Of a DNA stretch of 64,000 nucleotides, positions 51,698-59,415 are shown piece by piece (position 1 is the first letter of the stretch; every line of letters starts with the position of its first letter). Both the position numbers and the translations under genes were made by a program. The notes beneath the pieces were generated by a model. That model saw only the letters and a program-made list of their open reading frames with translations. It had not been told where the DNA came from and searched no databases. Origin of the DNA: Allorhodoferax sp032337135 (GTDB lineage: Bacteria > Pseudomonadota > Gammaproteobacteria > Burkholderiales > Burkholderiaceae_C); NCBI RefSeq assembly GCF_032337135.1, contig NZ_JAVXZZ010000001.1, positions 434,001 to 498,000 of the forward strand, given 5' to 3'.

Positions 51698-51782
51698 CTC
51701 CCTGCAAACCGCTGCAAACGCAACGGGGCCAGGCCTTCTGGCTGCACCTCCCTCTGTTCACACACTCTTTTCAGGAGACACC

Positions 51783-52046
51783 ATGTCCACATCCCTCAAG
51801 TCCACCCTCGCCCTGGCCAGCGCTGCTGCCGCCCTATTTGCTGCCGGTGCCACCCTGAGCACCACGGCCCAGGCCGCCAGCGACATGTCGGTGAAGTGCG
51901 CGGGCATCAACAGCTGCAAGGGCACTTCGGACTGCAAAACCGCCAAGAACGAATGCAAGGGCCAGAACAGCTGCAAGGGCATGGGCTGGAACATGAAGGC
52001 TTCCGCCAAGGAATGCTCCGCCGCCGGTGGCACCGTGCTGAAGTAA
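51783..52046 (+). CDS. bufA: Bufferin precursor (DUF2282-type, copper-binding RiPP)
   Basis: 87 residues, with AGGAGA upstream. A signal peptide (ALASAAAALFAAGATLSTTAQA, cleavage about residue 31) leads to a short Cys-rich mature part with cysteines at 39, 45, 51, 58, 64 and 78, several followed by Lys-Gly (NSCKG, NECKG). It is followed by the MNIO enzyme and partner genes, the arrangement of bufferin/HvfA systems, in which cysteines are modified and the exported peptide sequesters copper. An intrinsic terminator follows directly. Confidence 0.88.
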   Translation: MSTSLKSTLALASAAAALFAAGATLSTTAQAASDMSVKCAGINSCKGTSDCKTAKNECKGQNSCKGMGWNMKASAKECSAAGGTVLK

Positions 52047-52060
52047 TTGCACCGCACCCA

Positions 52061-52086
52061 GGGCTGCCCTCGGGCAGCCCTTTTTT
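52061..52086 (+). terminator. Terminator between bufA and bufB
   Basis: GGGCTGCC and GGGCAGCCC form an 8-bp GC stem around a small loop, followed by six T. It lies 15 bases after bufA and 23 bases before bufB, so most transcripts should end after the precursor gene and read-through should set the enzyme level. Confidence 0.9.
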
Positions 52087-52108
52087 CACCCAACCTCCAA
52101 ACCTGCCC

Positions 52109-52969
52109 ATGAGCCCCCTTGCCGGATTTGGCCTCGGTCTGCGCACCGAGCACTACGCCGCCTTTGAAGCCAGCCCGCAGCCGCGCGTGGACTGGCTGGA
52201 AATCATTTCCGAGAATTACCTGGTGCCGGGCGGCGCCCCGTTGCACCACCTGGACCGCATCCGGCGTGACTACCCCATGGTCATGCACGGGGTGTCGCTC
52301 AACATTGGCTCCAGCGACCCGCTGAACCGGGACTACCTGCGCGAACTCCAGGCCCTCATCCAACGCGTGCAACCGGCCCTCGTGTCCGACCACCTGTGCT
52401 GGACCGGCACCCAGGGCATGAACCTGCACGACCTGCTACCCGTGCCCTACACCCCTGAAGCGCTGCAGCACATTGCCCAGCGCATCCTGCAGGTGCAAGA
52501 CATTTTGGGCCGGCGCCTGGTGCTGGAAAACCCCTCCACCTACGTCGCCTTCGCCGCCGACCAGATGCCCGAATGGGAGTTCCTGGGCGAGCTGCTGCGC
52601 CGTGCCGACTGCGAACTGCTGCTGGACGTGAACAACGTGTATGTGAGCAGCGTGAACCGCGGCTTCAACCCGCGCGACTACATCGACGCCATTCCCGCCC
52701 AGCGCGTACGCCAGATCCACCTGGCCGGGCACGAAACCCACGACGGCTACCTCATCGACACCCACGACCAGCCGGTGTGCGCCGCCGTGTGGGACTTGTA
52801 CGCCTACACCGTGCAGCACTGCGGCCCCGTGCCCACCATGATCGAGCGCGACGACAACATCCCCGCGCTGGACGTGCTGCTGGACGAACTGGACCACGCC
52901 CGCCAGGTGCAGGCCCGCACACTGGCAACCCTGGCCGCACAGGCCCCAGCCGAGGCCTGTGCCGCATGA
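52109..52969 (+). CDS. bufB: MNIO-family (DUF692) bufferin-modifying enzyme
   Basis: 286 residues, a TIM-barrel multinuclear non-heme iron oxidative enzyme. Metal-ligand segments are visible: VMHGVSLNIGSSDPLN, LVLENPSTYV, LLLDVNNVYVSSVNRGFNPRDY, QIHLAGHE and IERDDNIP. It should oxidise precursor cysteines (to thiooxazole or oxazolone/thioamide groups in the characterised members). Its last codon overlaps the BufC start by four bases, so the two proteins, which act as a complex, are translated together. Confidence 0.93.
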   Translation: MSPLAGFGLGLRTEHYAAFEASPQPRVDWLEIISENYLVPGGAPLHHLDRIRRDYPMVMHGVSLNIGSSDPLNRDYLRELQALIQRVQPALVSDHLCWTGTQGMNLHDLLPVPYTPEALQHIAQRILQVQDILGRRLVLENPSTYVAFAADQMPEWEFLGELLRRADCELLLDVNNVYVSSVNRGFNPRDYIDAIPAQRVRQIHLAGHETHDGYLIDTHDQPVCAAVWDLYAYTVQHCGPVPTMIERDDNIPALDVLLDELDHARQVQARTLATLAAQAPAEACAA

Positions 52970-53736
52970 GTACGCTCGCTGCCCAGCAGGCCGAATTCCA
53001 ACGCGCGCTGCTGCACGACCAGCCCCTGCCTGCGGGCCGCCTCACCGCGCGCAGCGCGGCCCAGTTTGCCGTCTACCGCGAGGCCTACCGTGCCCGGCTG
53101 CGCGCCGCCCTGCGCGACAACTACGAGGTGCTGCCCCGCGTGATGGGCGACGACGCCTTCGACGCCCTGGCCAACGCCTACCTAGCCGCCCACCCCTCGC
53201 AGCACTTTTCGCTGCGCTGGTTTGGCCACCAGCTGCCCACGTTCATGCTGCAGCACCAGGCCCTGGTGGACCACCCCGCCTTCACCGACCTGGCGCGCAT
53301 TGAGTGGGCCCTGCGCCAGGCCTTCGACGCCCCCGACACCCCCGCGCTGCAGGTAGCCGAGCTGCAGGCCCTGCCGCCCGCGCGCTGGACCACGCTGCAG
53401 CTGGCCCTGCACCCCAGCGTGCAGCTGCTCACCCTGCAGTGGGCCGTGGGCCCGGTGTGGCACGCGGTGCAGTCTGGCGCCGACGAACTGCCCCCGCCCC
53501 CGGCGCTGGAGCACCCCTTGCTGGTGTGGCGCAAGGGACTGCGCACGCAGTGGAAGTCGCTTTCTGCCACCGAAGCCGAACTGGTGCGCGGCATCGCCGC
53601 CGCCCACACCTTCGGCACCCTGTGCCAAGACCTGGCCGCCCATGTGGGCACCGAACACGCCGCCGCCACCGCTGCGTCCCACCTGCGCACCCTGGTGCAG
53701 GCCGAAGCCCTGGCCGCCCTTCCCCCTAGCACCTGA
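52966..53736 (+). CDS. bufC: BufC, DUF2063-type partner of the MNIO enzyme
   Basis: 256 residues. The N-terminal DUF2063 domain (about 1-95) has QAEFQRALLHDQPLP, AQFAVYREAYRARLRAALRDNYEVLPRVMGDDAF and HPSQHFSLRWFGHQLPTFM, as in the recognition partners that bind the leader or core of the precursor and present it to BufB. The C-terminal half is less conserved. Coupled to bufB by an ATGA overlap and followed by a DoxX gene. Confidence 0.9.
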   Translation: MSTLAAQQAEFQRALLHDQPLPAGRLTARSAAQFAVYREAYRARLRAALRDNYEVLPRVMGDDAFDALANAYLAAHPSQHFSLRWFGHQLPTFMLQHQALVDHPAFTDLARIEWALRQAFDAPDTPALQVAELQALPPARWTTLQLALHPSVQLLTLQWAVGPVWHAVQSGADELPPPPALEHPLLVWRKGLRTQWKSLSATEAELVRGIAAAHTFGTLCQDLAAHVGTEHAAATAASHLRTLVQAEALAALPPST

Positions 53737-53755
53737 CCCTAGATCGAGGAACCCC

Positions 53756-54223
53756 ATGACGCCCTCCCTGCCCCACCGCCTGATCGCTTTGCTGGCCCAG
53801 CTGCGCGGCCTGCTCGAAGCCCTGCAATCCCCGGCCCAGCTGGGTGCCCGCCTGTATGTAGCCAGCGTGTTCTTCAGCTCGGGCCTGACCAAGATCCGCG
53901 ACTGGGACACCACCCTGGCCCTGTTTGCCGACGAGTACCACGTGCCCCTGCTGCCCCCGCACATCGCCGCCGTGGCCGGCACCTTTGGCGAACTGGTCTT
54001 TCCTGTGCTGCTGGTGCTGGGCCTGGGGGGGCGCTTTGCGGCGCTGAGCCTGTTCTGCGTCAACATCGTCGCCGTGCTGAGCCTGCAGGACATTGCCCCC
54101 GCCGCACTGCAGCAGCACCAGTTCTGGGGCGCGCTGCTACTGGGCCTGCTGCTTTGGGGCCCGGGCCGCTGGGCCCTGGACGCCTGGTGGTGGCCACGCG
54201 CCAGCGGCCAGCCCCCACGCTGA
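53756..54223 (+). CDS. DoxX-family membrane protein of the bufferin operon
   Basis: 155 residues, four helices; CGAGGA precedes the ATG. ARLYVASVFFSSGLTKIRDWDTTLALFADEYHVPLLPP and GTFGELVFPVLLVLGLGGRFAAL are the DoxX signature. A DoxX protein (HvfX-like) often ends bufferin operons; a redox or membrane step in bufferin maturation or export is suspected but unproven. It is 19 bases after bufC. Confidence 0.9.
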   Translation: MTPSLPHRLIALLAQLRGLLEALQSPAQLGARLYVASVFFSSGLTKIRDWDTTLALFADEYHVPLLPPHIAAVAGTFGELVFPVLLVLGLGGRFAALSLFCVNIVAVLSLQDIAPAALQQHQFWGALLLGLLLWGPGRWALDAWWWPRASGQPPR

Positions 54224-54335
54224 CTGCACCCCACAGGCTGCTACGCTACGCCCTGCCATCAACGGGGCGCGCTGGGCGGCAGAAGGCCAGGGGCTTCGGG
54301 TGGCGCAAAAAGCAGAAACAGGGAGCACCGGCACC

Positions 54336-55226
54336 ATGCAGCACACCACCAGCGCACGTCCACCGAGGCGAAACCTCGGTGCAGTCGCTACGTATTTCAT
54401 AGCTGCCTACGCAATCTTTGTGCGGGCTAATGGCCATTTTGACCATCAAAGATGGGCCAGACACGCCCGCAACGCGCTGCTGACGCTGGGGCTGCTGAGC
54501 AGCCTGCAGGTGGGGGCGGAAGGGGTGGGGGCGAGTCCCGGTTGGGCGGGATTCGTCTGGCAGGAGCAGGTGTTGTTGCACGACGGGCAGACCCTGCTGG
54601 TGCAGCGCGCGGTACGCCGCGGTGGACGGCATGAAGTGGGGCAAAAGGGAGACTACGTGGCCCAGAGCCTGCAATTCACCGTTCCACGCACAGGCCAGAC
54701 CATCGTTTGGGAGGACAACGCTACCGACGACCTGCGCAACTCCAGCTTCCTGCCCATGGCTTTGGAACTGGTGGGCGGAACACCGTATCTGGTGGCGAAC
54801 ACCATGGGCTGCCTGGCCTACAACAAGTGGGGGCGCCCCAATCCGCCCTACGTGGTGTTCCGGTACCAAGGTGCGAAGTGGGAACGCATTGCCCTGAGCG
54901 ACCTCCCGGCCGAAGTCTCAACCCCGAACCTCGTGCAGTCCATGCCTGACCTGGTGGCAGAGAAGGAGCCCGGTCGCGTGGTAACGGCCCAGCGGATTGC
55001 CCAGATCGTGGCGGAATACCGGCAACCTGAATACCGATCGATCCTGCGGGAGCCGATCAACTACGACCCGGAGTGCATTCCCATGGTCACCAACGGAAAG
55101 GGCCTGTGGTTGTCCGAAGGTTGGTTCAGAAGGAAATCCAGTCTGCAGGCGTGCTTGAACGGGTGCAAAGACGAAAGCTTTGGTGACGACACCTGCCCCT
55201 GCAAGCAGTTCTTCCAAGCCGACTGA
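54336..55226 (+). CDS. Hypothetical secreted or anchored protein; N-terminus contains the 55-nt repeat
   Basis: 296 residues if the ATG at 54336 is used. Residues about 18-36 (ATYFIAAYAIFVRANGHF) are encoded by a 55-nt repeat. A hydrophobic stretch (ALLTLGLLSSLQVGAEG) at about 45-60 looks like the original signal peptide, but no ATG lies between the repeat and it, so the true start may have been displaced. The mature part has WEDNATDDLRNSSFLPMALELVGGTPYLVAN and a Cys-rich end (SLQACLNGCKDESF, DDTCPCKQFF). No family was recognised. It follows the bufferin operon by 112 bases. Confidence 0.55.
   Translation: MQHTTSARPPRRNLGAVATYFIAAYAIFVRANGHFDHQRWARHARNALLTLGLLSSLQVGAEGVGASPGWAGFVWQEQVLLHDGQTLLVQRAVRRGGRHEVGQKGDYVAQSLQFTVPRTGQTIVWEDNATDDLRNSSFLPMALELVGGTPYLVANTMGCLAYNKWGRPNPPYVVFRYQGAKWERIALSDLPAEVSTPNLVQSMPDLVAEKEPGRVVTAQRIAQIVAEYRQPEYRSILREPINYDPECIPMVTNGKGLWLSEGWFRRKSSLQACLNGCKDESFGDDTCPCKQFFQAD
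54387..54441 (+). repeat. 55-nt dispersed repeat, copy at the start of the hypothetical gene
   Basis: GCTACG...ATAGC 17-mer, core TGCCTACGCA identical to the intergenic copy at 34776, tail ending GGCCATTTTG. In the direction of the gene. Confidence 0.85.
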
Positions 55227-55244
55227 CGGCCCGGCATCGGCCCC

Positions 55245-55862
55245 CTACTCCCCCAACCACGCCACCAACGGCCCCCACTGCTCCAGGTCGCGCTCCACCT
55301 TGCCCTTGGCCACGTCAAACAGCGTGAGGCCACTGGCGGCGAGGTGGACGTAGTTCTGGGTGTCGCGCAGCATGGTCAGGAGCGGCCAGCCCAGCTGGTC
55401 GGCCATGGCGCGCAGTTTGTCGGCGCTCAGCGTATTGGCGTGCACGCGCATGCCCACCAGGGCCACGGGCACGTCGTCGGCCTTGCGCGAGGCGGCCAGC
55501 TCGTCGAGGAAGGCGCGGGTGGCAAACACGTCGAACACGCTGGCCTGCAGCGGCACCACGATGCGGTCGGCGCGCTTGAGCACTTCGCGCAGGCGCTTGC
55601 CGTGCAGGCCGGCCGGGGTGTCCAGCACCACATGGGTCACGCCCTTGGGCGGCTTGGCAATGGCGTCGGCGTCCACCGCCCAGCTCTGGATGGGGCGGGC
55701 CTGCGGCGGGCGCAGCTGCAGCCATAGTCTGGACGACTGCTGCACGTCCACATCGCCCAGCATGACGGCGTGGCCGCGCGAGGCGTAGTAGCCCGCGATG
55801 TTGGTTGAGAGGGTGGATTTGCCGACCCCGCCCTTGGGGTTGGCGACAACAATGACTGGCAT
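55245..55862 (-). CDS. ParA/MipZ-like P-loop ATPase, orphan
   Basis: 205 residues from the ATG at 55862. Deviant Walker A ANPKGGVGKST at the N-terminus, Walker A' region MLGDVDVQQSSRLWLQLRPP, and VVLDTPAGLHGKRLREVL with the Walker B Asp. It is a short ParA of the kind that positions cargo such as chemotaxis arrays, plasmids or other protein clusters. No parB or clear cargo gene is adjacent. Divergent from kefF with 60 bases between the starts. Confidence 0.88.
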   Translation of the reverse strand: MPVIVVANPKGGVGKSTLSTNIAGYYASRGHAVMLGDVDVQQSSRLWLQLRPPQARPIQSWAVDADAIAKPPKGVTHVVLDTPAGLHGKRLREVLKRADRIVVPLQASVFDVFATRAFLDELAASRKADDVPVALVGMRVHANTLSADKLRAMADQLGWPLLTMLRDTQNYVHLAASGLTLFDVAKGKVERDLEQWGPLVAWLGE

Positions 55863-55922
55863 GCGGGTTCCCTTTGCTGGTGCTCGGTGCACTGATTGGA
55901 GCAATGCGCTATTGTTGCCCCC

Positions 55923-56618
55923 ATGAACGAGCCCGACAAGCCCATGGCGCCCCCCAGCGGCAGCCACACCACACCTTTGGCCGCAAACACTCCACCCACG
56001 CCCGCCCCCGCCGCCCCGATCTACGTGGTGGCGGCCCACCCGCACTGGGAACATTCGCGCGTGAACCGGGCGCTGCGCGACGCGGCCCAGGCCCTGCCCA
56101 CCGTGGCGGTGTGCGACCTGTTTGGCCGCTACCCGGACTACGCCATCGACACCGCCCGCGAGCAGCGCGCGCTGGAGGCAGCGCAGCTGGTGGTGCTGCT
56201 GCACCCGGTGCAGTGGTACAGCATGCCCGCACTGCTCAAACTCTGGCTGGACGAGGTGCTGGCGCTGCACTGGGCCTACGGCGGCGGCCACGCGCTGCGC
56301 GGCAAGGACCTGTGGCTGGTGGCCAGCACCGGCGGGCCCGAGAGCAGCTACCACCCGCAGGGCTATAACCGCTATTTCTTCGACGCCTTTTTGCCGCCCT
56401 ACGAGCAGACCGCGGCGCTGTGCGGCATGCGCTTTCTGCCGCCCATGGTGCTGCACAGCGCCCACACCGCGCCCGACGCCGTGGTGGCCGAGCACGTAGC
56501 CACCTTTGCCGAGCGGCTGCAGAGCTACCCGCACTGGAGCGAACTGGACGAGCTGGAGCAATGCCAGCAATGCGAAGTGCCGGGCAGCGACCGGCCGAAT
56601 GACGCGGAGGTGGCGTAA
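55923..56618 (+). CDS. kefF: KefF-like NAD(P)H quinone oxidoreductase, ancillary to the K+/H+ antiporter
   Basis: 231 residues from the ATG at 55923. After a Pro-rich N-terminal extension of about 32 residues comes a flavodoxin-like fold: YVVAAHPHWEHSRVNRALRDAA, DLFGRYPDYAID, VVLLHPVQWYSMPALLKLWLDEVL and STGGPESSYHPQGYN, typical of KefF/KefG. These flavoproteins are needed for full KefC/KefB activity. The stop overlaps the antiporter start (TAATG), so the two are coupled. Confidence 0.9.
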   Translation: MNEPDKPMAPPSGSHTTPLAANTPPTPAPAAPIYVVAAHPHWEHSRVNRALRDAAQALPTVAVCDLFGRYPDYAIDTAREQRALEAAQLVVLLHPVQWYSMPALLKLWLDEVLALHWAYGGGHALRGKDLWLVASTGGPESSYHPQGYNRYFFDAFLPPYEQTAALCGMRFLPPMVLHSAHTAPDAVVAEHVATFAERLQSYPHWSELDELEQCQQCEVPGSDRPNDAEVA

Positions 56619-58453
56619 TGGAACACGCACCGGGTTGGCTGATCAACAGCCTCATTTACCTGAGCGCCGCCGTGATTGCGGTGCCGCTGTCCAAAGCGCT
56701 GGGGCTGGGGGCCATCATCGGCTACCTGGCGGCGGGCATTGCCATCGGGCCTTGGGGCCTGGGGCTGGTGACCAACGTGCAGGACATCCTGCACTTTGCC
56801 GAATTCGGCGTGGTGCTAATGCTGTTTCTGGTAGGGCTGGAGCTGGAGCCCAAGCGGCTGTGGAGCCTGCGCCGCCCCATCTTCGGCTGGGGCACGGCGC
56901 AGGTGCTGGCCTGCACGCTGGCCATCTTTGCCGCCGGGCTGCTGCTGGGGGCCGACTGGCGCCTGGCGCTGGTGGCGGGCATGGGTCTCGCCTTGTCCAG
57001 CACCGCCATTGCGCTGCAGGTGATGGGCGAGCGCAACCTGCTGCCCACACGCAGCGGGCAGTCGGCGTTTTCGATTCTGCTGTTCCAGGACGTGGCAGCC
57101 ATCCCGATCCTGGCGTTGTTGCCGCTTCTGGGCCAGAGTTTGGAGCCAAATCAGGCCTCTTCCGGCGCGGATACTGCGTGGGCAGCTCTGAAAATCATAG
57201 CGACGATTGCCGCCATCGTGGTTGGTGGGCGCCTGGCGCTGCGGCCGCTGTTCCGCTGGATTGCGCGCTCGCGCACGCCCGAGATCTTTACCGCCGCCTC
57301 GCTGTTGCTGGTGGTGGCCATTGCCGCGCTCATGCTGTGGGTGGACCTGTCGATGGCGCTGGGGGCCTTCCTGGCCGGGGTGCTGCTGGCCGAGAGCGAG
57401 TACCGGCGCGAGCTGGAGACCGACATTGAGCCCTTCAAGGGGCTGCTGCTGGGCCTCTTTTTCATTGCCGTGGGCATGAGCATCGACTTTGGCGTGCTGC
57501 TGGCCTCGCCCGGCGTGGTGGCGGTGGTGGTGCTGGGCTTTCTGGCGCTCAAGGGCGCGGTCATCTGGTGGCTGGCGCGGCGCATGGCGCTGCCATTCCA
57601 GGAGCGGCCGGTGTTCACCCTGCTGCTGGCGCAGGGCGGCGAGTTTGCCTTCGTGGTGTTCCAGGCCGCCAGTGGGGCCAACGTGTTTGCGCCCGCCACG
57701 GCGTCGCTGCTGATCGGTGCGGTGGCCGTGTCCATGCTGGTGAGCCCCTTGCTGCTGGTGGCCATCGACCGTCTGTTGCTGCCGCGTTTTGCCAACTGCA
57801 ACACCCCTGCGCTGGAAGAGATCAGCGAGCAGCAGGAAGCGCCCATCATCATTGCCGGGTTCGGGCGCTACGGGCAGATCATTGCCCGCGTGCTGCTGGC
57901 CGAAGGCATTCACCCCACGGTGCTGGACCACGACGCCGAAATGATCGAGACCGCGCGCAAGTTCGGCTACCGCGTGTTCTTTGGCGACGCCACCCGGCTG
58001 GACCTGCTGCGCACCGCGGGTGCTGCCACAGCCCAAGTGCTGGTGCTGGCGGTGGACGACGTGGAGCAGTCGCTGGAGGTGGTGGCGCTGGTGCGCGAGC
58101 ACTTTCCGAACCTGCACATCGTGGCCCGTGCCCGCGACGTGACGCACTGGAACAAGCTGCGCGAGATGGGTGTGGAGCGCGTGGAGCGCGAGCTGTTCGA
58201 GAGCAGCCTGCGCAGCGCCCGCAGCGTGCTGGAGTTGCTGGGCCAGAGCCCGCACACCGCACGCCAGACCGCCATGCGCTTCCGGCACCACAACCTGGCG
58301 CTGCTGGAGACGCTGCGCCCGCACTTCCGCGACCAGGCCCGCCTGATCGCCGCACAGCGCGAAGGCCGCCAGCAGCTCGAACAGCAGATGGCGCAGGAGC
58401 GCGCCGAGCGCACCCGGCAGCGGCCCAAGGGCTGGGACGGCTCAGGAACCTGA
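56618..58453 (+). CDS. kefB: Glutathione-regulated K+/H+ antiporter KefB/KefC
   Basis: 611 residues. Twelve or more CPA2-type helices (about 8-385) include GYLAAGIAIGPWGLGLVTN, FLVGLELEPKRLW and LLLAQGGEFAFVVFQ. A Rossmann RCK/KTN domain follows (about 410-530) with IIIAGFGRYGQIIARVLLAEG and VFFGDATRLDLLRTAGA, which in Kef binds glutathione or its adducts. Protects against electrophiles by acidifying the cytoplasm. A 55-nt repeat occupies residues about 177-195, in a poorly conserved loop (NQASSGADTAWAALKIIA). Choice between KefB and KefC is uncertain. Confidence 0.92.
   Translation: MEHAPGWLINSLIYLSAAVIAVPLSKALGLGAIIGYLAAGIAIGPWGLGLVTNVQDILHFAEFGVVLMLFLVGLELEPKRLWSLRRPIFGWGTAQVLACTLAIFAAGLLLGADWRLALVAGMGLALSSTAIALQVMGERNLLPTRSGQSAFSILLFQDVAAIPILALLPLLGQSLEPNQASSGADTAWAALKIIATIAAIVVGGRLALRPLFRWIARSRTPEIFTAASLLLVVAIAALMLWVDLSMALGAFLAGVLLAESEYRRELETDIEPFKGLLLGLFFIAVGMSIDFGVLLASPGVVAVVVLGFLALKGAVIWWLARRMALPFQERPVFTLLLAQGGEFAFVVFQAASGANVFAPATASLLIGAVAVSMLVSPLLLVAIDRLLLPRFANCNTPALEEISEQQEAPIIIAGFGRYGQIIARVLLAEGIHPTVLDHDAEMIETARKFGYRVFFGDATRLDLLRTAGAATAQVLVLAVDDVEQSLEVVALVREHFPNLHIVARARDVTHWNKLREMGVERVERELFESSLRSARSVLELLGQSPHTARQTAMRFRHHNLALLETLRPHFRDQARLIAAQREGRQQLEQQMAQERAERTRQRPKGWDGSGT
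57147..57201 (-). repeat. 55-nt dispersed repeat, copy inside kefB
   Basis: Opposite to the gene: GCTATG...AGAGC 17-mer, core TGCCCACGCA, tail ending CCTGATTTG. It encodes an inter-helix loop of the antiporter. Confidence 0.85.
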
Positions 58454-58888
58454 AGGCGCGCTGGCCGACACGGCGCGGCGCTGGCACACCACGCTGGCCT
58501 GGGCGTCGGTACGCAGTTCGAGCCGTTGGGCGGCCTCGTAGCGCAGGGCGCGCGGCAAGGCGGCCTGGCGCGCAGCACCCAGCGCAGCGGCCTCATGCCA
58601 CTCGATGCGGTCGGGAAAAGATTCGCCTTGCAGGCGCGTGCCGTCGCTCCATTGCAGGCCAATGCGGTCGCTGCCCTGCAGGTACTGCAAGGCATAGCGC
58701 TGGCCAGCGGCCTCGCAGTCGTACCAGGCCGGTGATTGGGGGGCAGGCAGGGCGCCCCAGCGGTCCCAGGCACCCACACCCCAGCTCAGTGCCAGGCCCA
58801 GCACCGCGGCCCCGGCCAGGCTAACGGCCCACCAGCCAACGACGCGCCGTGGTGCGGGGGCTACGGAAGGCTCGGGGGTGGGGGTCAT
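58442..58888 (-). CDS. Hypothetical membrane-anchored periplasmic protein (possibly MliC-like)
   Basis: 148 residues. One helix (about 18-40, WWAVSLAGAAVLGLALSWGVGAW) is followed by a small domain starting WYDCEAAGQRYALQYLQGSDRIGLQWSDG and ending with a second cysteine (VVCQRRAVSAS). The Cys-strand-strand pattern recalls MliC lysozyme inhibitors, but the similarity is weak. Its start overlaps the GNAT stop by four bases and its 3' end overlaps kefB by 12 bases (convergent). Confidence 0.65.
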   Translation of the reverse strand: MTPTPEPSVAPAPRRVVGWWAVSLAGAAVLGLALSWGVGAWDRWGALPAPQSPAWYDCEAAGQRYALQYLQGSDRIGLQWSDGTRLQGESFPDRIEWHEAAALGAARQAALPRALRYEAAQRLELRTDAQASVVCQRRAVSASAPSGS

Positions 58889-59415
58889 GGGACGGTGGTA
58901 CGCAGCGGCAGCAGCATCAGCACCTTGGCGTAGTGGCGATCCCCCACGCGGATGGCGTCGGGGTGCACACCGAACACGGTGAACCCGGCGGCTTCGTACA
59001 GGCGCTGGGCGCTGTCGTTGCCCTGCGTGACGGTGAGGTCGATGTGCGTGAGGCTGGGGATGGCGCGGGCCCGTTCGAGCACGGCGTCGAGCAGTTGCTT
59101 GCCCACGCCGCGGCCGCGTGCGCGGGGGTGCACCATCATGCCCACCAGGGTGGCGTTGTGGCGCTCCTTGGCGCGGTAGCGGCCGGCCAGCCCCACGCAG
59201 CCCACCAGCACGCCGTCGTCAAAAGCACCCAGCCACAGGTCGTGCGGCTTGTCCGCGCTGGGGGTGATACGCTCTTCGGTCCAGGCCAGCAGGCGCTGCG
59301 CCTCTTCGGCTGCGTCGGAGGTGAAGGCCTCGGGGTGCAGGGCCAGCATCTCCAGCCGCAACGCACGCTTGGCCCGGGCATCAGAAGGCGTCAGGGCTCG
59401 GATGTCGATCGCCAT
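58885..59415 (-). CDS. GNAT family N-acetyltransferase
   Basis: 176 residues. The acetyl-CoA site VGMMVHPRARGRGVGKQLLDAVLERA (motif A) and VTQGNDSAQRLYEAAGFTVFG (motif B) are clear. The substrate is unknown. Its start directly follows the thiolase stop (59416), and its stop overlaps the next small gene by four bases, so the three are probably one transcript. Confidence 0.9.
   Translation of the reverse strand: MAIDIRALTPSDARAKRALRLEMLALHPEAFTSDAAEEAQRLLAWTEERITPSADKPHDLWLGAFDDGVLVGCVGLAGRYRAKERHNATLVGMMVHPRARGRGVGKQLLDAVLERARAIPSLTHIDLTVTQGNDSAQRLYEAAGFTVFGVHPDAIRVGDRHYAKVLMLLPLRTTVP

Noticed and set aside
55245..55862. ParA as part of a plasmid partition module.
   Set aside because: No parB, parS-like repeats or replication gene nearby; chromosomal housekeeping neighbours.
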